Shown in pieces: positions 48,973-58,636 of a stretch of 64,000 nt of DNA. Numbering within the stretch: position 1 is the first letter of the stretch; each line of letters opens with the position of its first letter. The DNA comes from Ruminococcus sp. (lineage in GTDB: Bacteria; Bacillota; Clostridia; Oscillospirales; Ruminococcaceae): positions 1 to 64,000 of the forward strand of contig JAJQEI010000016.1 of the NCBI GenBank assembly GCA_021201755.1, in the 5' to 3' direction. The position numbers and the translations under genes were made by a program. The notes under the pieces were generated by a model. It searched no databases, had not been told where the DNA came from, and saw only the letters and a list, made by a program, of their open reading frames with translations.

Positions 48973-50157
48973 TTAGAACCCGTTCAAACCGGCATTCGTC
49001 ATAATGCTTGGATAATATTTGTAACTGTAGTCTCCATCTACATTACCGGAAATGCCGTTGTACGATGCTGAACTGGTATATTGCCAAATACCATAGCTAG
49101 TCTTGCTATACGAAGGTGAGCTAACACCAAAATGTGATACCCAAATATCGTACTCTTCCAAAACAGACTGGTTAACGTAGTTGTTTAAGAAGCTAGCATA
49201 GCTGTACAAACAGATGTAATATCCTTGATCCTCCATCGCCTTACAAAAAGTTTCGATGATATTGGAAATTTGTGTTTTGGTCAAAGACAGCTGACATTCC
49301 GCTTCAATGTCAAATACCAATGGATATTCAAACTGATAACCCTCAATAACCTGCGAGAATACAGCAGCTTCCTGTGCAGCCTCTGATACGGTTGTGGCAT
49401 AGCTGAACCAATATGCACCACAAGCAATGCCGTTTGCCTGTGCATTTTTCATGTTCTGGTCAAAATAAGGATCTTCTTGGCTGGCATATTTGCCATAACC
49501 GGCACGGATAATCGCAAATTCAACACCATCTGCTTTGGCTTTTGCCCAGTCCACATTCCCTTGATACTTCGAAACATCTACACCATAATAGATGCTTTTC
49601 GATGCCCATGCACCGGTAAGTGCCTCGGTGGTAGTCGTTATTGTCGTTGTCGTGGTGGTAGTCGTCGTAGTAGTTGTTGTCGTTGTCGTGGTGGTAGTCG
49701 TCGTAGTAGTTGTTGTCGTTGTCGTTGTCGTAGTAGTTGTTGCGGTCGCTAACGGAGTAATATCTGTAACATTCATAACTTGAATCCATGACGCAATAAA
49801 GTCAGATGCCTCTGCTGGAAATAAGCCGGTAGCGGAAACATCTGCGCTCCATGTCATCAACAAATAAGCATCTTGTGCATCCAAATCACCAGACAAATTG
49901 ACGTCCAATAATTCTTGATAAGTTGCAGACAGCACTTGTTCAAGTCCAGAAGAAATTTCTGAAAAAGCACACTGCGTCAAATAAGCCAATTGAATACTGC
50001 TCGGATCTGCCCCCTCGATTGCGGCATCATAAGCATACTCCACTGCTTCATCTTCTTCCCCAGAAGCATAGAGCTTCGCATTCTGTGCAAATATGCCACT
50101 ACACCCTAATGCTGCAGCAGTGAGAATGCCAATTAATTTACGGATTTTTTTTTGCAT
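48973..50157 (-). CDS. Secreted GH25 lysozyme with poly-Thr linker and N-terminal dockerin-like half motif
   Basis: YYGVDVSKYQGNVDWAKAKADGVEFAIIRAGYG…PLVFDIEAE; T-run linker; DVNLSGDLDAQDAYLLMTW. Confidence 0.9.
   Translation of the reverse strand: MQKKIRKLIGILTAAALGCSGIFAQNAKLYASGEEDEAVEYAYDAAIEGADPSSIQLAYLTQCAFSEISSGLEQVLSATYQELLDVNLSGDLDAQDAYLLMTWSADVSATGLFPAEASDFIASWIQVMNVTDITPLATATTTTTTTTTTTTTTTTTTTTTTTTTTTTTTTTTITTTTEALTGAWASKSIYYGVDVSKYQGNVDWAKAKADGVEFAIIRAGYGKYASQEDPYFDQNMKNAQANGIACGAYWFSYATTVSEAAQEAAVFSQVIEGYQFEYPLVFDIEAECQLSLTKTQISNIIETFCKAMEDQGYYICLYSYASFLNNYVNQSVLEEYDIWVSHFGVSSPSYSKTSYGIWQYTSSASYNGISGNVDGDYSYKYYPSIMTNAGLNGF
49641..49712. repeat. 36-bp perfect tandem repeat (2 copies plus degenerate partials) coding poly-Thr
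   Basis: TTGTCGTTGTCGTGGTGGTAGTCGTCGTAGTAGTTG at 49641-49676 and 49677-49712. Confidence 0.85.
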
Positions 50158-50283
50158 GACAATAGTACCTCCCTGTCACTGTTGGAAAGCATGGTAACAT
50201 ATGCATCTTACAACATGAAATACGCATGCTTTCATAGAAAATTACGATTGTGGATGAAAGTAATTAAGTGCCCCGTCCAATCA

Positions 50284-50574
50284 TCAAATGCGCCACAGCC
50301 ATATAAAAATGGCAATCAAGAGAATCTGAATCATAGCAAGCAGTAGAAACCCATATTGGAAATACCAGTGCCTTGTTTTGTGACGAAACGCTCACATACC
50401 TAAAGTCCCACCAATTCCACCACCGCAAATTGCTACTAAAAACAATGTACGCTCTGAAATACGCCATGCTTTCTTTCTCGCACGGTGCTTGTCTATACCC
50501 ATTAGTATAAACGAAATCAAGCTTATGCCAACAACATATGCCAATAGCAGCAAAATTTTATCATTTTGTTCCAT
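50284..50574 (-). pseudogene. DUF1294-family small membrane protein with in-frame TGA
   Basis: MEQNDKILLLLAYVVGISLISFILMGIDKHRARKKAWRISERTLFLVAICGGGIGGTLGM*AFRHKTRHWYFQYGFLLLAMIQILLIAIFIWLWRI*. Confidence 0.8.
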
Positions 50575-50647
50575 CTTTTTATTCCCCACACTTTCATCTA
50601 TCGTGAAATAAGAGCAATTCACATTCCCTATTTCGATTCGCAGCCTT

Positions 50648-51172
50648 TTATGCCTCCCTGACATCTTTATCCAATTGCAACCGAAGCTGTGGCGATAATG
50701 CAGCATGGATAGCCTCTATCATTTTCTTATTTGGAGTAAATACAAGCCGTGTTTCGCCATACTCCTCCGTGGTCAAATCGGCATAATATGCACCCTCGCC
50801 AGTATTGTCCGAACAAAGCACAAGCGTAGCATCTGGTTTATCTGCCACATCGTCATCATAAGAACCAAACACTTCAAATGCAGCAATATTCACGGTAATC
50901 AAATGCACACGCTTTCGCTGATCAATAATCTTGTCCACGTCAAGCTCGTCATTTGTCACAGCATACTCATACTCTACCCGTAGTCCAGTGAGCAAATAAT
51001 ATCCACCGTAAATGATAGCAACAGTGATAAACAAAATAAACAAGTTAATCACCAATGAAAGCCAGACTGACACTGCACTAAGCAATACAATCGCCACTAT
51101 AATTCCGGCGCGCTTCATGCGATCTTGGGAATCAGGCCATTTTTTTACTAAGTATTCTGCAAAATTATCCAT
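50648..51172 (-). CDS. DUF6106-like membrane protein
   Basis: Two TM segments; AAGGAGCC RBS before MDNFAEYLVKKWPDSQDRMKR. Confidence 0.6.
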   Translation of the reverse strand: MDNFAEYLVKKWPDSQDRMKRAGIIVAIVLLSAVSVWLSLVINLFILFITVAIIYGGYYLLTGLRVEYEYAVTNDELDVDKIIDQRKRVHLITVNIAAFEVFGSYDDDVADKPDATLVLCSDNTGEGAYYADLTTEEYGETRLVFTPNKKMIEAIHAALSPQLRLQLDKDVREA

Positions 51173-51461
51173 GATATTCTTTGGCTCCTTTTCCATTTTA
51201 GCACATCGCTTTTTACGAAAAAAATAAATCGCATACAAAAAGTTGTGTGCATAATCCCTACAATCCTTCATTTATTATAACACAGCCATTCAAAAAACGC
51301 AAGTGAAAATACAAAAAAGTTTGGCAAAATGCAAATTTTACAAAATATCTAAAATTTTTTTCTAGGAATCGCTTTCCATCGCAAAAGAAATATGGTATAA
51401 TAAGTGCATTATCGATATAATTTTTGCTTTTTATCTCATAAAAAGGAGTGCCATTACATCT

Positions 51462-52247
51462 ATGAAAGTTGTTTTGCTTGCGCACACACCAGATCCTGAA
51501 CAAACAATCGCTGCTTCGGCAAGACTTTGTTATTCCGACACCGATATAGAGTCCCTGCGGGAATCCATCTCGCTGGAACGGGCGAAAGGACTTGTGCAAA
51601 TGCTAGACGGATACGGTCACGAAAGTCCAGTAGAACACGTCACATTTACATTTGGAATTGAAGGTGTCTCTCGTTCATTTTTGGCGCAAATCACACGTCA
51701 TCGAATTGCATCGTTTTCTGTGCAAAGCCAACGATATGTCCGGCAGGAAAATTTCGTCTACATCACTCCGCCTGCTATAGAAAGCGAGCCGGAATTATTG
51801 AAAATCTATGAAGCGTCCATGCAATCAGTTGTAGAGAACTATAACCGTCTGGCGGATGCACTGGAAGCAAAATATATACCAGAATTTTTGGCTCAAGGTT
51901 TCTCTGAAAAAATCGCACGCAATCGTGCAGAAAAAAAAGCCATCGAAGATGCACGTTATATACTCCCAAACGCTTGTGAAACAAAAATGATTGTGACAAT
52001 GAACATCCGCAGTCTGCGAAATTTTTTTCGTCTGCGCTGCTGCAATCGGGCACAATGGGAAATCCGAGCCGTAGCAAACGAAATGTTCCGGCTTTGCTAT
52101 CAAGTGTCGCCAATTTTGTTTCAAAACGTCGGACCGTCCTGTATTTGTGGCAATTGCACAGAAGGAAAAATGACTTGTGGCAAGGCACAGGAGGTACGGG
52201 AAAAATTTAAAAAAATGCGAGGCGAGCTGCAAAGTGAACAAGAATAA
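51462..52247 (+). CDS. thyX: FAD-dependent thymidylate synthase
   Basis: ITRHRIASFSVQSQRYV (RHRxxSxxxxSxR motif). Confidence 0.95.
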   Translation: MKVVLLAHTPDPEQTIAASARLCYSDTDIESLRESISLERAKGLVQMLDGYGHESPVEHVTFTFGIEGVSRSFLAQITRHRIASFSVQSQRYVRQENFVYITPPAIESEPELLKIYEASMQSVVENYNRLADALEAKYIPEFLAQGFSEKIARNRAEKKAIEDARYILPNACETKMIVTMNIRSLRNFFRLRCCNRAQWEIRAVANEMFRLCYQVSPILFQNVGPSCICGNCTEGKMTCGKAQEVREKFKKMRGELQSEQE

Positions 52248-52935
52248 AAAAAACTGTGGCAAGCTAATCGTACTAGACGGACTAGACGGTTGTGGAAAGT
52301 CTACCCAATTTCAAGCAGTTCTAAAACAACTTCGGAAAAATGGAAAATCAATCCACGGCATTAGCTTTCCGGATTACAGTAGTCCCTCAGGTCAACTGAT
52401 ACGAATGTATTTAAATGGCGATTTTTCTACCACACCGAATGGCGTCAATGCCTATGCAGCATCGAGCTTTTACGCTGTAGACCGCTATGCCAATTATAAA
52501 CTCCACTGGGAAAAAGATTATCAAAACGGTGATTGGATTCTTGCCAGTCGCTACACAACCTCTAACGCCATTCACCAGATGAGTAAACTCCCGCAAACAC
52601 AGTGGGACGAATTTTTGCAATGGCTGGATATCTACGAGTATGAACAGCTTGGATTGCCAAGACCAGATTTGGTGCTGTTCCTGTCAATACCACTGAAAAT
52701 ATCCCAGAACCTTCTTCAAAAACGCTATGCATCAAATTCCGGCAAGCGTGACATTCACGAATCGGATTTGGCGTATTTGGAAAAATGCCGGAGTGCTGCG
52801 TTTTACGCTGCGGAAAAGCAAGGATGGCATATAATCCCTTGCACGGAAAAGAAGGCTGGTTTAGAAGAAGAAACATTGCTTTCGGTGGATACGATCAAAG
52901 AAAAACTACTAGCACGCATCGAGACGCTGTTATAG
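52234..52935 (+). CDS. tmk: Thymidylate kinase-like (GTG start overlapping thyX)
   Basis: KLIVLDGLDGCGKSTQFQAVLKQL; DWILASRYTTSNAIHQ; operon with thyX. Confidence 0.9.
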   Translation: MNKNKKNCGKLIVLDGLDGCGKSTQFQAVLKQLRKNGKSIHGISFPDYSSPSGQLIRMYLNGDFSTTPNGVNAYAASSFYAVDRYANYKLHWEKDYQNGDWILASRYTTSNAIHQMSKLPQTQWDEFLQWLDIYEYEQLGLPRPDLVLFLSIPLKISQNLLQKRYASNSGKRDIHESDLAYLEKCRSAAFYAAEKQGWHIIPCTEKKAGLEEETLLSVDTIKEKLLARIETLL

Positions 52936-52981
52936 TGGTTTCAGTTTATCTATCATAATTTTTTTGGAAATAAAAAAGCAC

Positions 52982-53010
52982 TTGACAATTTTACCAAAAT
53001 ATTATATAAT
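52982..53010 (+). promoter_or_regulatory. Consensus sigma-A promoter
   Basis: TTGACA (52982-52987), 17 nt, TATAAT (53005-53010). Confidence 0.8.
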
Positions 53011-53035
53011 AAAAATAAAGTCAAAATAATACAAA

Positions 53036-53088
53036 TTGCCGTTTCGGTGTATTTCTACTTCAGCGGGGTATTAGAAATCGAATGGCAA
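53036..53088 (+). promoter_or_regulatory. Structured 5' leader of lipoprotein gene
   Basis: TTGCC(53036-53040)/GGCAA(53084-53088), TTCG/CGAA, ATTTCTA(53051-53057)/TAGAAAT(53072-53078). Confidence 0.55.
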
Positions 53089-53107
53089 GGATTATTGGAG
53101 GAAAAAT

Positions 53108-54625
53108 ATGATTTATTCAAAACAGAGTCGTGATTCACACTCAAAGAAGCATCACACAAAAATCTGCACCGTTCTTGCACTGGCTGCAGTGATGACAACA
53201 GCGTTTAGTGGGTGCGACGTCGACTATGACTACGATTATTCTACAAGTTCAAGCTCTCGTGCCTCAATCACAAATGTCACAACCGCTAACACAACAACAA
53301 AAGCTGCGGAAACTACTGTGACAACAGAGGCAGAGACGGAAAGCGATGCGCCGGATATTGTCCAAGCCGTTTTAGAAAATGAATCTGTATGGCAAGCAAA
53401 TCTCGCAACTGCGGAAGAACTTGCAGATGAATGTGGATATGATACAGATATAGATGGTACACCAGATTTTGTCGTGATGTGCAGACTTTATGCTGCCGGT
53501 AAGGGTATTATTAAAGATTTTATGGTGTACTATTTGAACGACTCCACATTTGAAATGTATGACGATGCTTCAAGGTCTTACAATGATTTATATTGTAACT
53601 TTTCATTTGAAATTGGAAGCCCTAATGTCGACGACCCTTATATATATTTATATCGTGGTAATTCTACAGGAACATATCGATATTATACGGATTCTGGTTC
53701 TACCAGTGGTGAAGGTGTCGGATATATCAATTTATCAGGTGACTATGACTATTATGGCGTTATGGGCTTTGAATCTTATGAAGAAGGAATTTACGTCATG
53801 ACGGATGGTGCTAGCACATCAAGTACATATTACGACATCGATGAAGCAATGGATGCCATGAATTTGACCTATTATGAAACGACGGTTGATAAGATGACAG
53901 TGGATGAGTATCTAGCTCTATCCGACGACGAAAAAGAACAGAGATTGCTAGACTCTTATAATGCATGGAACTACACAGAAAGCAGCTCTATTGGTGAACC
54001 GTTCCAAAGCCTTATAGATGATTATCATGAATATTACGAATCGTTAAATTCTTCCTCTTCCAGCAGCGAAAGCAGCACATCGGAAACGGCATCTGGATGG
54101 AAAGATGCGTATATTTCTAAGGTTAAAGAATGTGACAGTAATGGTCTTAGTAGTTCGTCCTATTATGACGTTGAGTATCTTTTGTATGACATGAATAGTG
54201 ACGGGACGCCGGAACTTATTTTGAAATATGGAACTTGTGAAGCCGATTACGTAATAGATTTTTACACATACAAAAATAGCAGTATAACTAAAGTTGGTAG
54301 TGGCTTTTCAGGATTTCATACATCATTTTATGAAGACACAGATAATAAGCAGCTTGTTACAGAATGGGGACAACAAGGTGTAGGTGGTATTTCATGGTAT
54401 CAATTCGATGGTAGTTCTGTAACATGCTCGAAAAAAGTGGATAGCATTTATTATAATGTGGTGGGCGAAGAAGAAGATTCTTTTGACAATTACGGAAATT
54501 TCAAAGATCTATATGATGATACGACTTATATGTATTGTTTCGGTGATAACACATGGTCGATCACGGTTTCTAGATCATCATACGATAGTTCAGAAATGGA
54601 TTTTTCTATGATAAACAATTACTAA
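53108..54625 (+). CDS. Hypothetical lipoprotein
   Basis: AFSGC lipobox; Ser/Thr-rich linkers. Confidence 0.7.
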   Translation: MIYSKQSRDSHSKKHHTKICTVLALAAVMTTAFSGCDVDYDYDYSTSSSSRASITNVTTANTTTKAAETTVTTEAETESDAPDIVQAVLENESVWQANLATAEELADECGYDTDIDGTPDFVVMCRLYAAGKGIIKDFMVYYLNDSTFEMYDDASRSYNDLYCNFSFEIGSPNVDDPYIYLYRGNSTGTYRYYTDSGSTSGEGVGYINLSGDYDYYGVMGFESYEEGIYVMTDGASTSSTYYDIDEAMDAMNLTYYETTVDKMTVDEYLALSDDEKEQRLLDSYNAWNYTESSSIGEPFQSLIDDYHEYYESLNSSSSSSESSTSETASGWKDAYISKVKECDSNGLSSSSYYDVEYLLYDMNSDGTPELILKYGTCEADYVIDFYTYKNSSITKVGSGFSGFHTSFYEDTDNKQLVTEWGQQGVGGISWYQFDGSSVTCSKKVDSIYYNVVGEEEDSFDNYGNFKDLYDDTTYMYCFGDNTWSITVSRSSYDSSEMDFSMINNY

Positions 54626-54649
54626 TCTCAAAATATCAAACCACATAAA

Positions 54650-54694
54650 CCAATCGCTTTTGATTCCAAAATAGAGTCAAAAGCGATTTTTTCT
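54650..54694. terminator. Bidirectional terminator
   Basis: AATCGCTTTTGA…TCAAAAGCGATTTTTT. Confidence 0.8.
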
Positions 54695-54717
54695 ATTTAT
54701 AAATGATTTTCCAAAAT

Positions 54718-56511
54718 TCACAGACAAATTCCTGAATGCGATGGCAAGTCCATTATAAATTGCATTCCCTCACGAGTGAAATCGCCATGCAAGATTTCGT
54801 AAGATTCTTTTACCGTGCCGTGGAATCGCTCCCACTCTGTGTGTAGTAGTGGCTCCAGTCCCTGACAACATGGCACAGAAAAAGTATACTGCGCCGTTCC
54901 ATCATCGGACAAATGCAATAAAACCAAGAGTCGGCTGTTTTGCGCTCGACGTTCTATTGCATAAATGCATCGTTGTTCTTGATGACAATCCAACCATCGA
55001 AAACCATCTTCATAATCCTCGGCATATAACGCAGGTTCGCTTAAATAAAGTCGATTTAACTCTGTCATATAATGGTGGAACGCATCGTGTATCGGATAGG
55101 ATAAAATTTGCCAGTCTTGTTCTTGTTCCTCTGTCCACTCTCGCAGCTGTCCAAATTCACTGCCCATAAAAAGCAATTTCTTTCCTGGGTGGACATACAT
55201 ATATAAATATAACGCCCGTGCCTGTGGGAATTTCTGATCATAATCACCAAACATTTTCTGTAAAATCGTTGCCTTTCCATGCACATTTTCGTCATGCGAC
55301 AAAGGCAATAAATAATTGGAATCCCAGAAATATTGCATGGAAAACGTCAATTGATGATAGTGGTTTTTGCATTCCCAAGGATGCATCTTGAAAAAGTCCA
55401 ATGTATTATGCATCCAGCCCATATCCCATTTATAATCAAATCCAAGTCCCCCTTTTTCTACAGGTTTTGTTACCCCAGGATAACACGTAGAATCCTCCGC
55501 AATTAACATGACATCCGGTTGGCGTTGGTGTAAGCCCTGGTTCATATGCTGTAAAAATTGTAGACTAGCTGGATTTGTACCACGATATTCCTCACCACCC
55601 CAATAAATCAGTCGACTGACCGCATCCATACGCAGTCCGTCAAAGTGAAAAATTTCTAACCAATAAGCAGCATTTGATTGTAAAAAGCTGCGCACCTCGC
55701 CACGTGCATGAATAAAATTACAGCTGCCCCACTCACTGTAGGTGTCCTCTTTTTCAGGATACTCGTAAAGTGCAGTACCATCATAATGGTTGAGCGCATA
55801 GCCATCCACAGCGAAATGCACCGGTACAAAGTCGAGAATTACACCAATTCCAGCATGATGACAAGTATCCACTAGCTGCATCAGTCCTAATGCCGTTCCA
55901 TAGCGAGCAGTTGGCGCAAAAAAACCAGTGCTTTGGTATCCCCATGAACAATCTGCCGGATGTTCGCTCAACGGCATAAACTCGATGTAGTTATAACCGT
56001 GTGCTTTCACGTATTGTACCAGTTTTGGCGCAATTTCTTCGTAAGTATACCAACCATTCGTGTCATTTGGATTTGTCATCCATGAGCCAAGATGCACCTC
56101 ATAAATATTCACCGGTCTATGCTTGTGATCACTTCTCTTTTTCATCCAGTTCTCATCATGAAAAGTGAAACAAGACAGATCTCGAATAATAGAAGCGTTT
56201 TGTGGACGCAGTTCCATACCGAAGCCGTAAGGATCACAGTGATCAATAATATCTGCATTTGAATTTTGTGGTGTAATGCGATATTTATACATCTGTCCAG
56301 GAACAGCATCCGACACAGTGATTTCATAGATACCGCCATCGTGAACTCGCTGCATAGGACGTGGTGTCCAGTCATCTCCCTCCCAGATGAATTCGACAGA
56401 TTTGGCATTCGATACAAGGGTACGAAAAACAACACCACTTTCTGTTAAATGTGCGCCAAAATATATGTACGCATCAAAGGCGTTGCCGAGAAAAAATTGA
56501 TGAATATCCAT
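54718..56511 (-). CDS. glgB: 1,4-alpha-glucan branching enzyme
   Basis: NIYEVHLGSW, YIEFMPLSEHPADCSWGYQSTGFFAPTARYG, DGLRMDAVSRLIYW, LLPLSHDENVHGK. Confidence 0.95.
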   Translation of the reverse strand: MDIHQFFLGNAFDAYIYFGAHLTESGVVFRTLVSNAKSVEFIWEGDDWTPRPMQRVHDGGIYEITVSDAVPGQMYKYRITPQNSNADIIDHCDPYGFGMELRPQNASIIRDLSCFTFHDENWMKKRSDHKHRPVNIYEVHLGSWMTNPNDTNGWYTYEEIAPKLVQYVKAHGYNYIEFMPLSEHPADCSWGYQSTGFFAPTARYGTALGLMQLVDTCHHAGIGVILDFVPVHFAVDGYALNHYDGTALYEYPEKEDTYSEWGSCNFIHARGEVRSFLQSNAAYWLEIFHFDGLRMDAVSRLIYWGGEEYRGTNPASLQFLQHMNQGLHQRQPDVMLIAEDSTCYPGVTKPVEKGGLGFDYKWDMGWMHNTLDFFKMHPWECKNHYHQLTFSMQYFWDSNYLLPLSHDENVHGKATILQKMFGDYDQKFPQARALYLYMYVHPGKKLLFMGSEFGQLREWTEEQEQDWQILSYPIHDAFHHYMTELNRLYLSEPALYAEDYEDGFRWLDCHQEQRCIYAIERRAQNSRLLVLLHLSDDGTAQYTFSVPCCQGLEPLLHTEWERFHGTVKESYEILHGDFTREGMQFIMDLPSHSGICL

Positions 56512-56736
56512 ATAGAAAAGCTCCTTTCGTTCTGCATATTTTCAAGTAACATTCATAAGACTACGATTTTTTTATAAATTATAGAAAAAATTGAAAAGAT
56601 AAAACTTTTTAAATTACTCGTTTCTGATAAAAGATACTCCTTGCAATTTTTTTACAAATATATTATAATAGACTTACTCCAAAATTACAAGACAAAATAC
56701 GACAAAGTGTCGGTTTTTATTTTAAGAGGTGAAATT

Positions 56737-57252
56737 ATGCCACAAAAACGAGACAAACGTGTACGTTGCACAGTACAAGCCCTCCAAGATGCTCTCATCA
56801 CATTGTTACAACAAAAGCCAAAAAGCCACATTTCCGTACGGGAACTCTGCGAACTGGCAGACGTGAATTGCTCAACATTTTATGTATATTATAAGGATAT
56901 CAACGAATTGCTCGACGATATTGAAGAAAAGATCTATGGTCATATCGAGATGATTTTTGAAACTGAATCCAACGGCTTCATGCAAATGCAGCATACCTTG
57001 GAATACGTTAAAGCCAATCGTATAGCAGTGCTGGTTCTATATCAACAAGATGGCGGCAATGCAGAGAATTATTTTTCAAGTATCATGTGGGAGAAATTTG
57101 ATATGTCATATCAGAGATCGAATCGCTGCCAAGATATTCCACAGGCACGCTATCTATATGAAATGCTCTACACTGGAACAAACGGCGTGATTCGAAAATG
57201 GCTCAAAAATGGCTGCATAGAATCATCGAAGGAAATTACACAAATTATCTAG
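56737..57252 (+). CDS. TetR-family regulator
   Basis: ALITLLQQKPKSHISVRELCELADVNCSTFYVYYKDINELLDDIEEKI. Confidence 0.85.
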   Translation: MPQKRDKRVRCTVQALQDALITLLQQKPKSHISVRELCELADVNCSTFYVYYKDINELLDDIEEKIYGHIEMIFETESNGFMQMQHTLEYVKANRIAVLVLYQQDGGNAENYFSSIMWEKFDMSYQRSNRCQDIPQARYLYEMLYTGTNGVIRKWLKNGCIESSKEITQII

Positions 57253-57420
57253 CAAACTGTTCTATTTTATGAAAAACAAAAAAAATTTGGAAATACCATT
57301 GCATTTTAAAAAGAAATGCGGTATAATAAAAGTAGTGAGCTGTGGAACACTCCAAAAGCTCTAAAATACCCACTACAGCTTTACAAGCTGTGTAAATTTT
57401 TCACAGGAGGAAATGTAATT

Positions 57421-58284
57421 ATGTTAGTATCGGCAAAGGACATGATGCAAAAAGCCATGAAGGGAAAGTATGCAGTCGGTCAATTCAACATCAACAATCT
57501 GGAATGGACAAAGGCAATCTTAAATACTGCACAAAAACTGAATTCTCCAGTTATTTTGGGCGTATCCGGCGGTGCTGGGAAATACATGACTGGATTCAAG
57601 GTTGTGGCTGATATGGTAAAGGCAATGGATGAATCTCTAGGGATTACTGTTCCGGTTGCATTGCACCTAGATCACGGAACCTACGATCAGTGCTATGACT
57701 GCATCAAAGCTGGCTTTAGCTCCATTATGTTTGACGGTTCCCACTTCCCGATTGAAGAAAATTTGGCGAAGACAAGCGAATTGGTGTCAGTTTCTCACAA
57801 ATTGGGTCTGTCTATCGAAGCTGAAGTTGGCGCAATTGGTGGCGAAGAAGACGGCGTCATTGGCAAAGGAGAATGTGCAGATCCGCAGGAATGCAAAACA
57901 ATTGCAGACTTAGGCGTAGATATTTTGGCGGCTGGTATCGGCAACATTCACGGTGTATATCCAGACAACTGGGAAGGACTCAGCTTTGAAACACTAGAAG
58001 CAGTTAAGGCTACAGTAGGCGATATGCCGCTTGTTCTTCACGGTGGTACCGGTATTCCGGACGACCAGATCACAAAGGCAATTTCTTTGGGCGTTGCAAA
58101 AATCAACGTAAACACGGAGTGTCAACTGGTATTTGCTGAAGCTACCAGAAAGTATATTGAAGAAGGCAAGGATCAGAAGGGTAAGGGTTTTGACCCGAGA
58201 AAACTGTTACTACCAGGTTATGAAGCAATCATGGCAAAGGTAGAAGAAAAAATGACTCTGTTTGGCTCTGTAAACAAGGCATAA
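57421..58284 (+). CDS. fba: Fructose-bisphosphate aldolase class II
   Basis: GQFNINNLEW…VALHLDHGTYDQCYDCIKAGFSSIMFDGSHFPIEEN…VLHGGTGIPDDQI…KINVNTECQL. Confidence 0.95.
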   Translation: MLVSAKDMMQKAMKGKYAVGQFNINNLEWTKAILNTAQKLNSPVILGVSGGAGKYMTGFKVVADMVKAMDESLGITVPVALHLDHGTYDQCYDCIKAGFSSIMFDGSHFPIEENLAKTSELVSVSHKLGLSIEAEVGAIGGEEDGVIGKGECADPQECKTIADLGVDILAAGIGNIHGVYPDNWEGLSFETLEAVKATVGDMPLVLHGGTGIPDDQITKAISLGVAKINVNTECQLVFAEATRKYIEEGKDQKGKGFDPRKLLLPGYEAIMAKVEEKMTLFGSVNKA

Positions 58285-58325
58285 ATCAAATGAAAAATGT
58301 TTTCAATCCAAAAGGAGAAAATAAC

Positions 58326-58469
58326 ATGACAGAAAAAGAAAAATGCATTTTATGCAAATTAAAAGTTATACTCTGCATCCTAGAGATTGTCATGTACGCT
58401 TTGGGAATTGTCCTGTCAGCAAAGCAGCTATTCCGTTTGTGCAAAAACACGGACAAAAACGAAAATTAA
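58326..58469 (+). CDS. Small membrane hypothetical protein (47 aa)
   Basis: MTEKEKCILCKLKVILCILEIVMYALGIVLSAKQLFRLCKNTDKNEN with AAAGGAG RBS. Confidence 0.5.
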   Translation: MTEKEKCILCKLKVILCILEIVMYALGIVLSAKQLFRLCKNTDKNEN

Positions 58470-58504
58470 AATGCACCTAGGCGAAAATGCTTGATATATC
58501 ATAA

Positions 58505-58540
58505 AAAAGGCTTGTCACTGTTTTGACAAGCCTTTTTTTA
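58505..58540 (+). terminator. Intrinsic terminator
   Basis: AAAAAGGCTTGTCACTGTTTTGACAAGCCTTTTTTT. Confidence 0.85.
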
Positions 58541-58636
58541 TAAGCATTTGGATATCTGCCGTATCATCGGAAATAATAAGGACACGGTGCAGCACAAGCC
58601 GCATCCCAAAATAAATAGAGACAGGAGAAAAACATC

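Noticed and set aside
49640-49745. Short tandem repeats as a possible CRISPR array
   Set aside because: Repeats are directly adjacent with no unique spacers and encode a poly-Thr linker in frame.
49592-49783. + strand poly-Val ORF
   Set aside because: Antisense of the GH25 poly-Thr tract.
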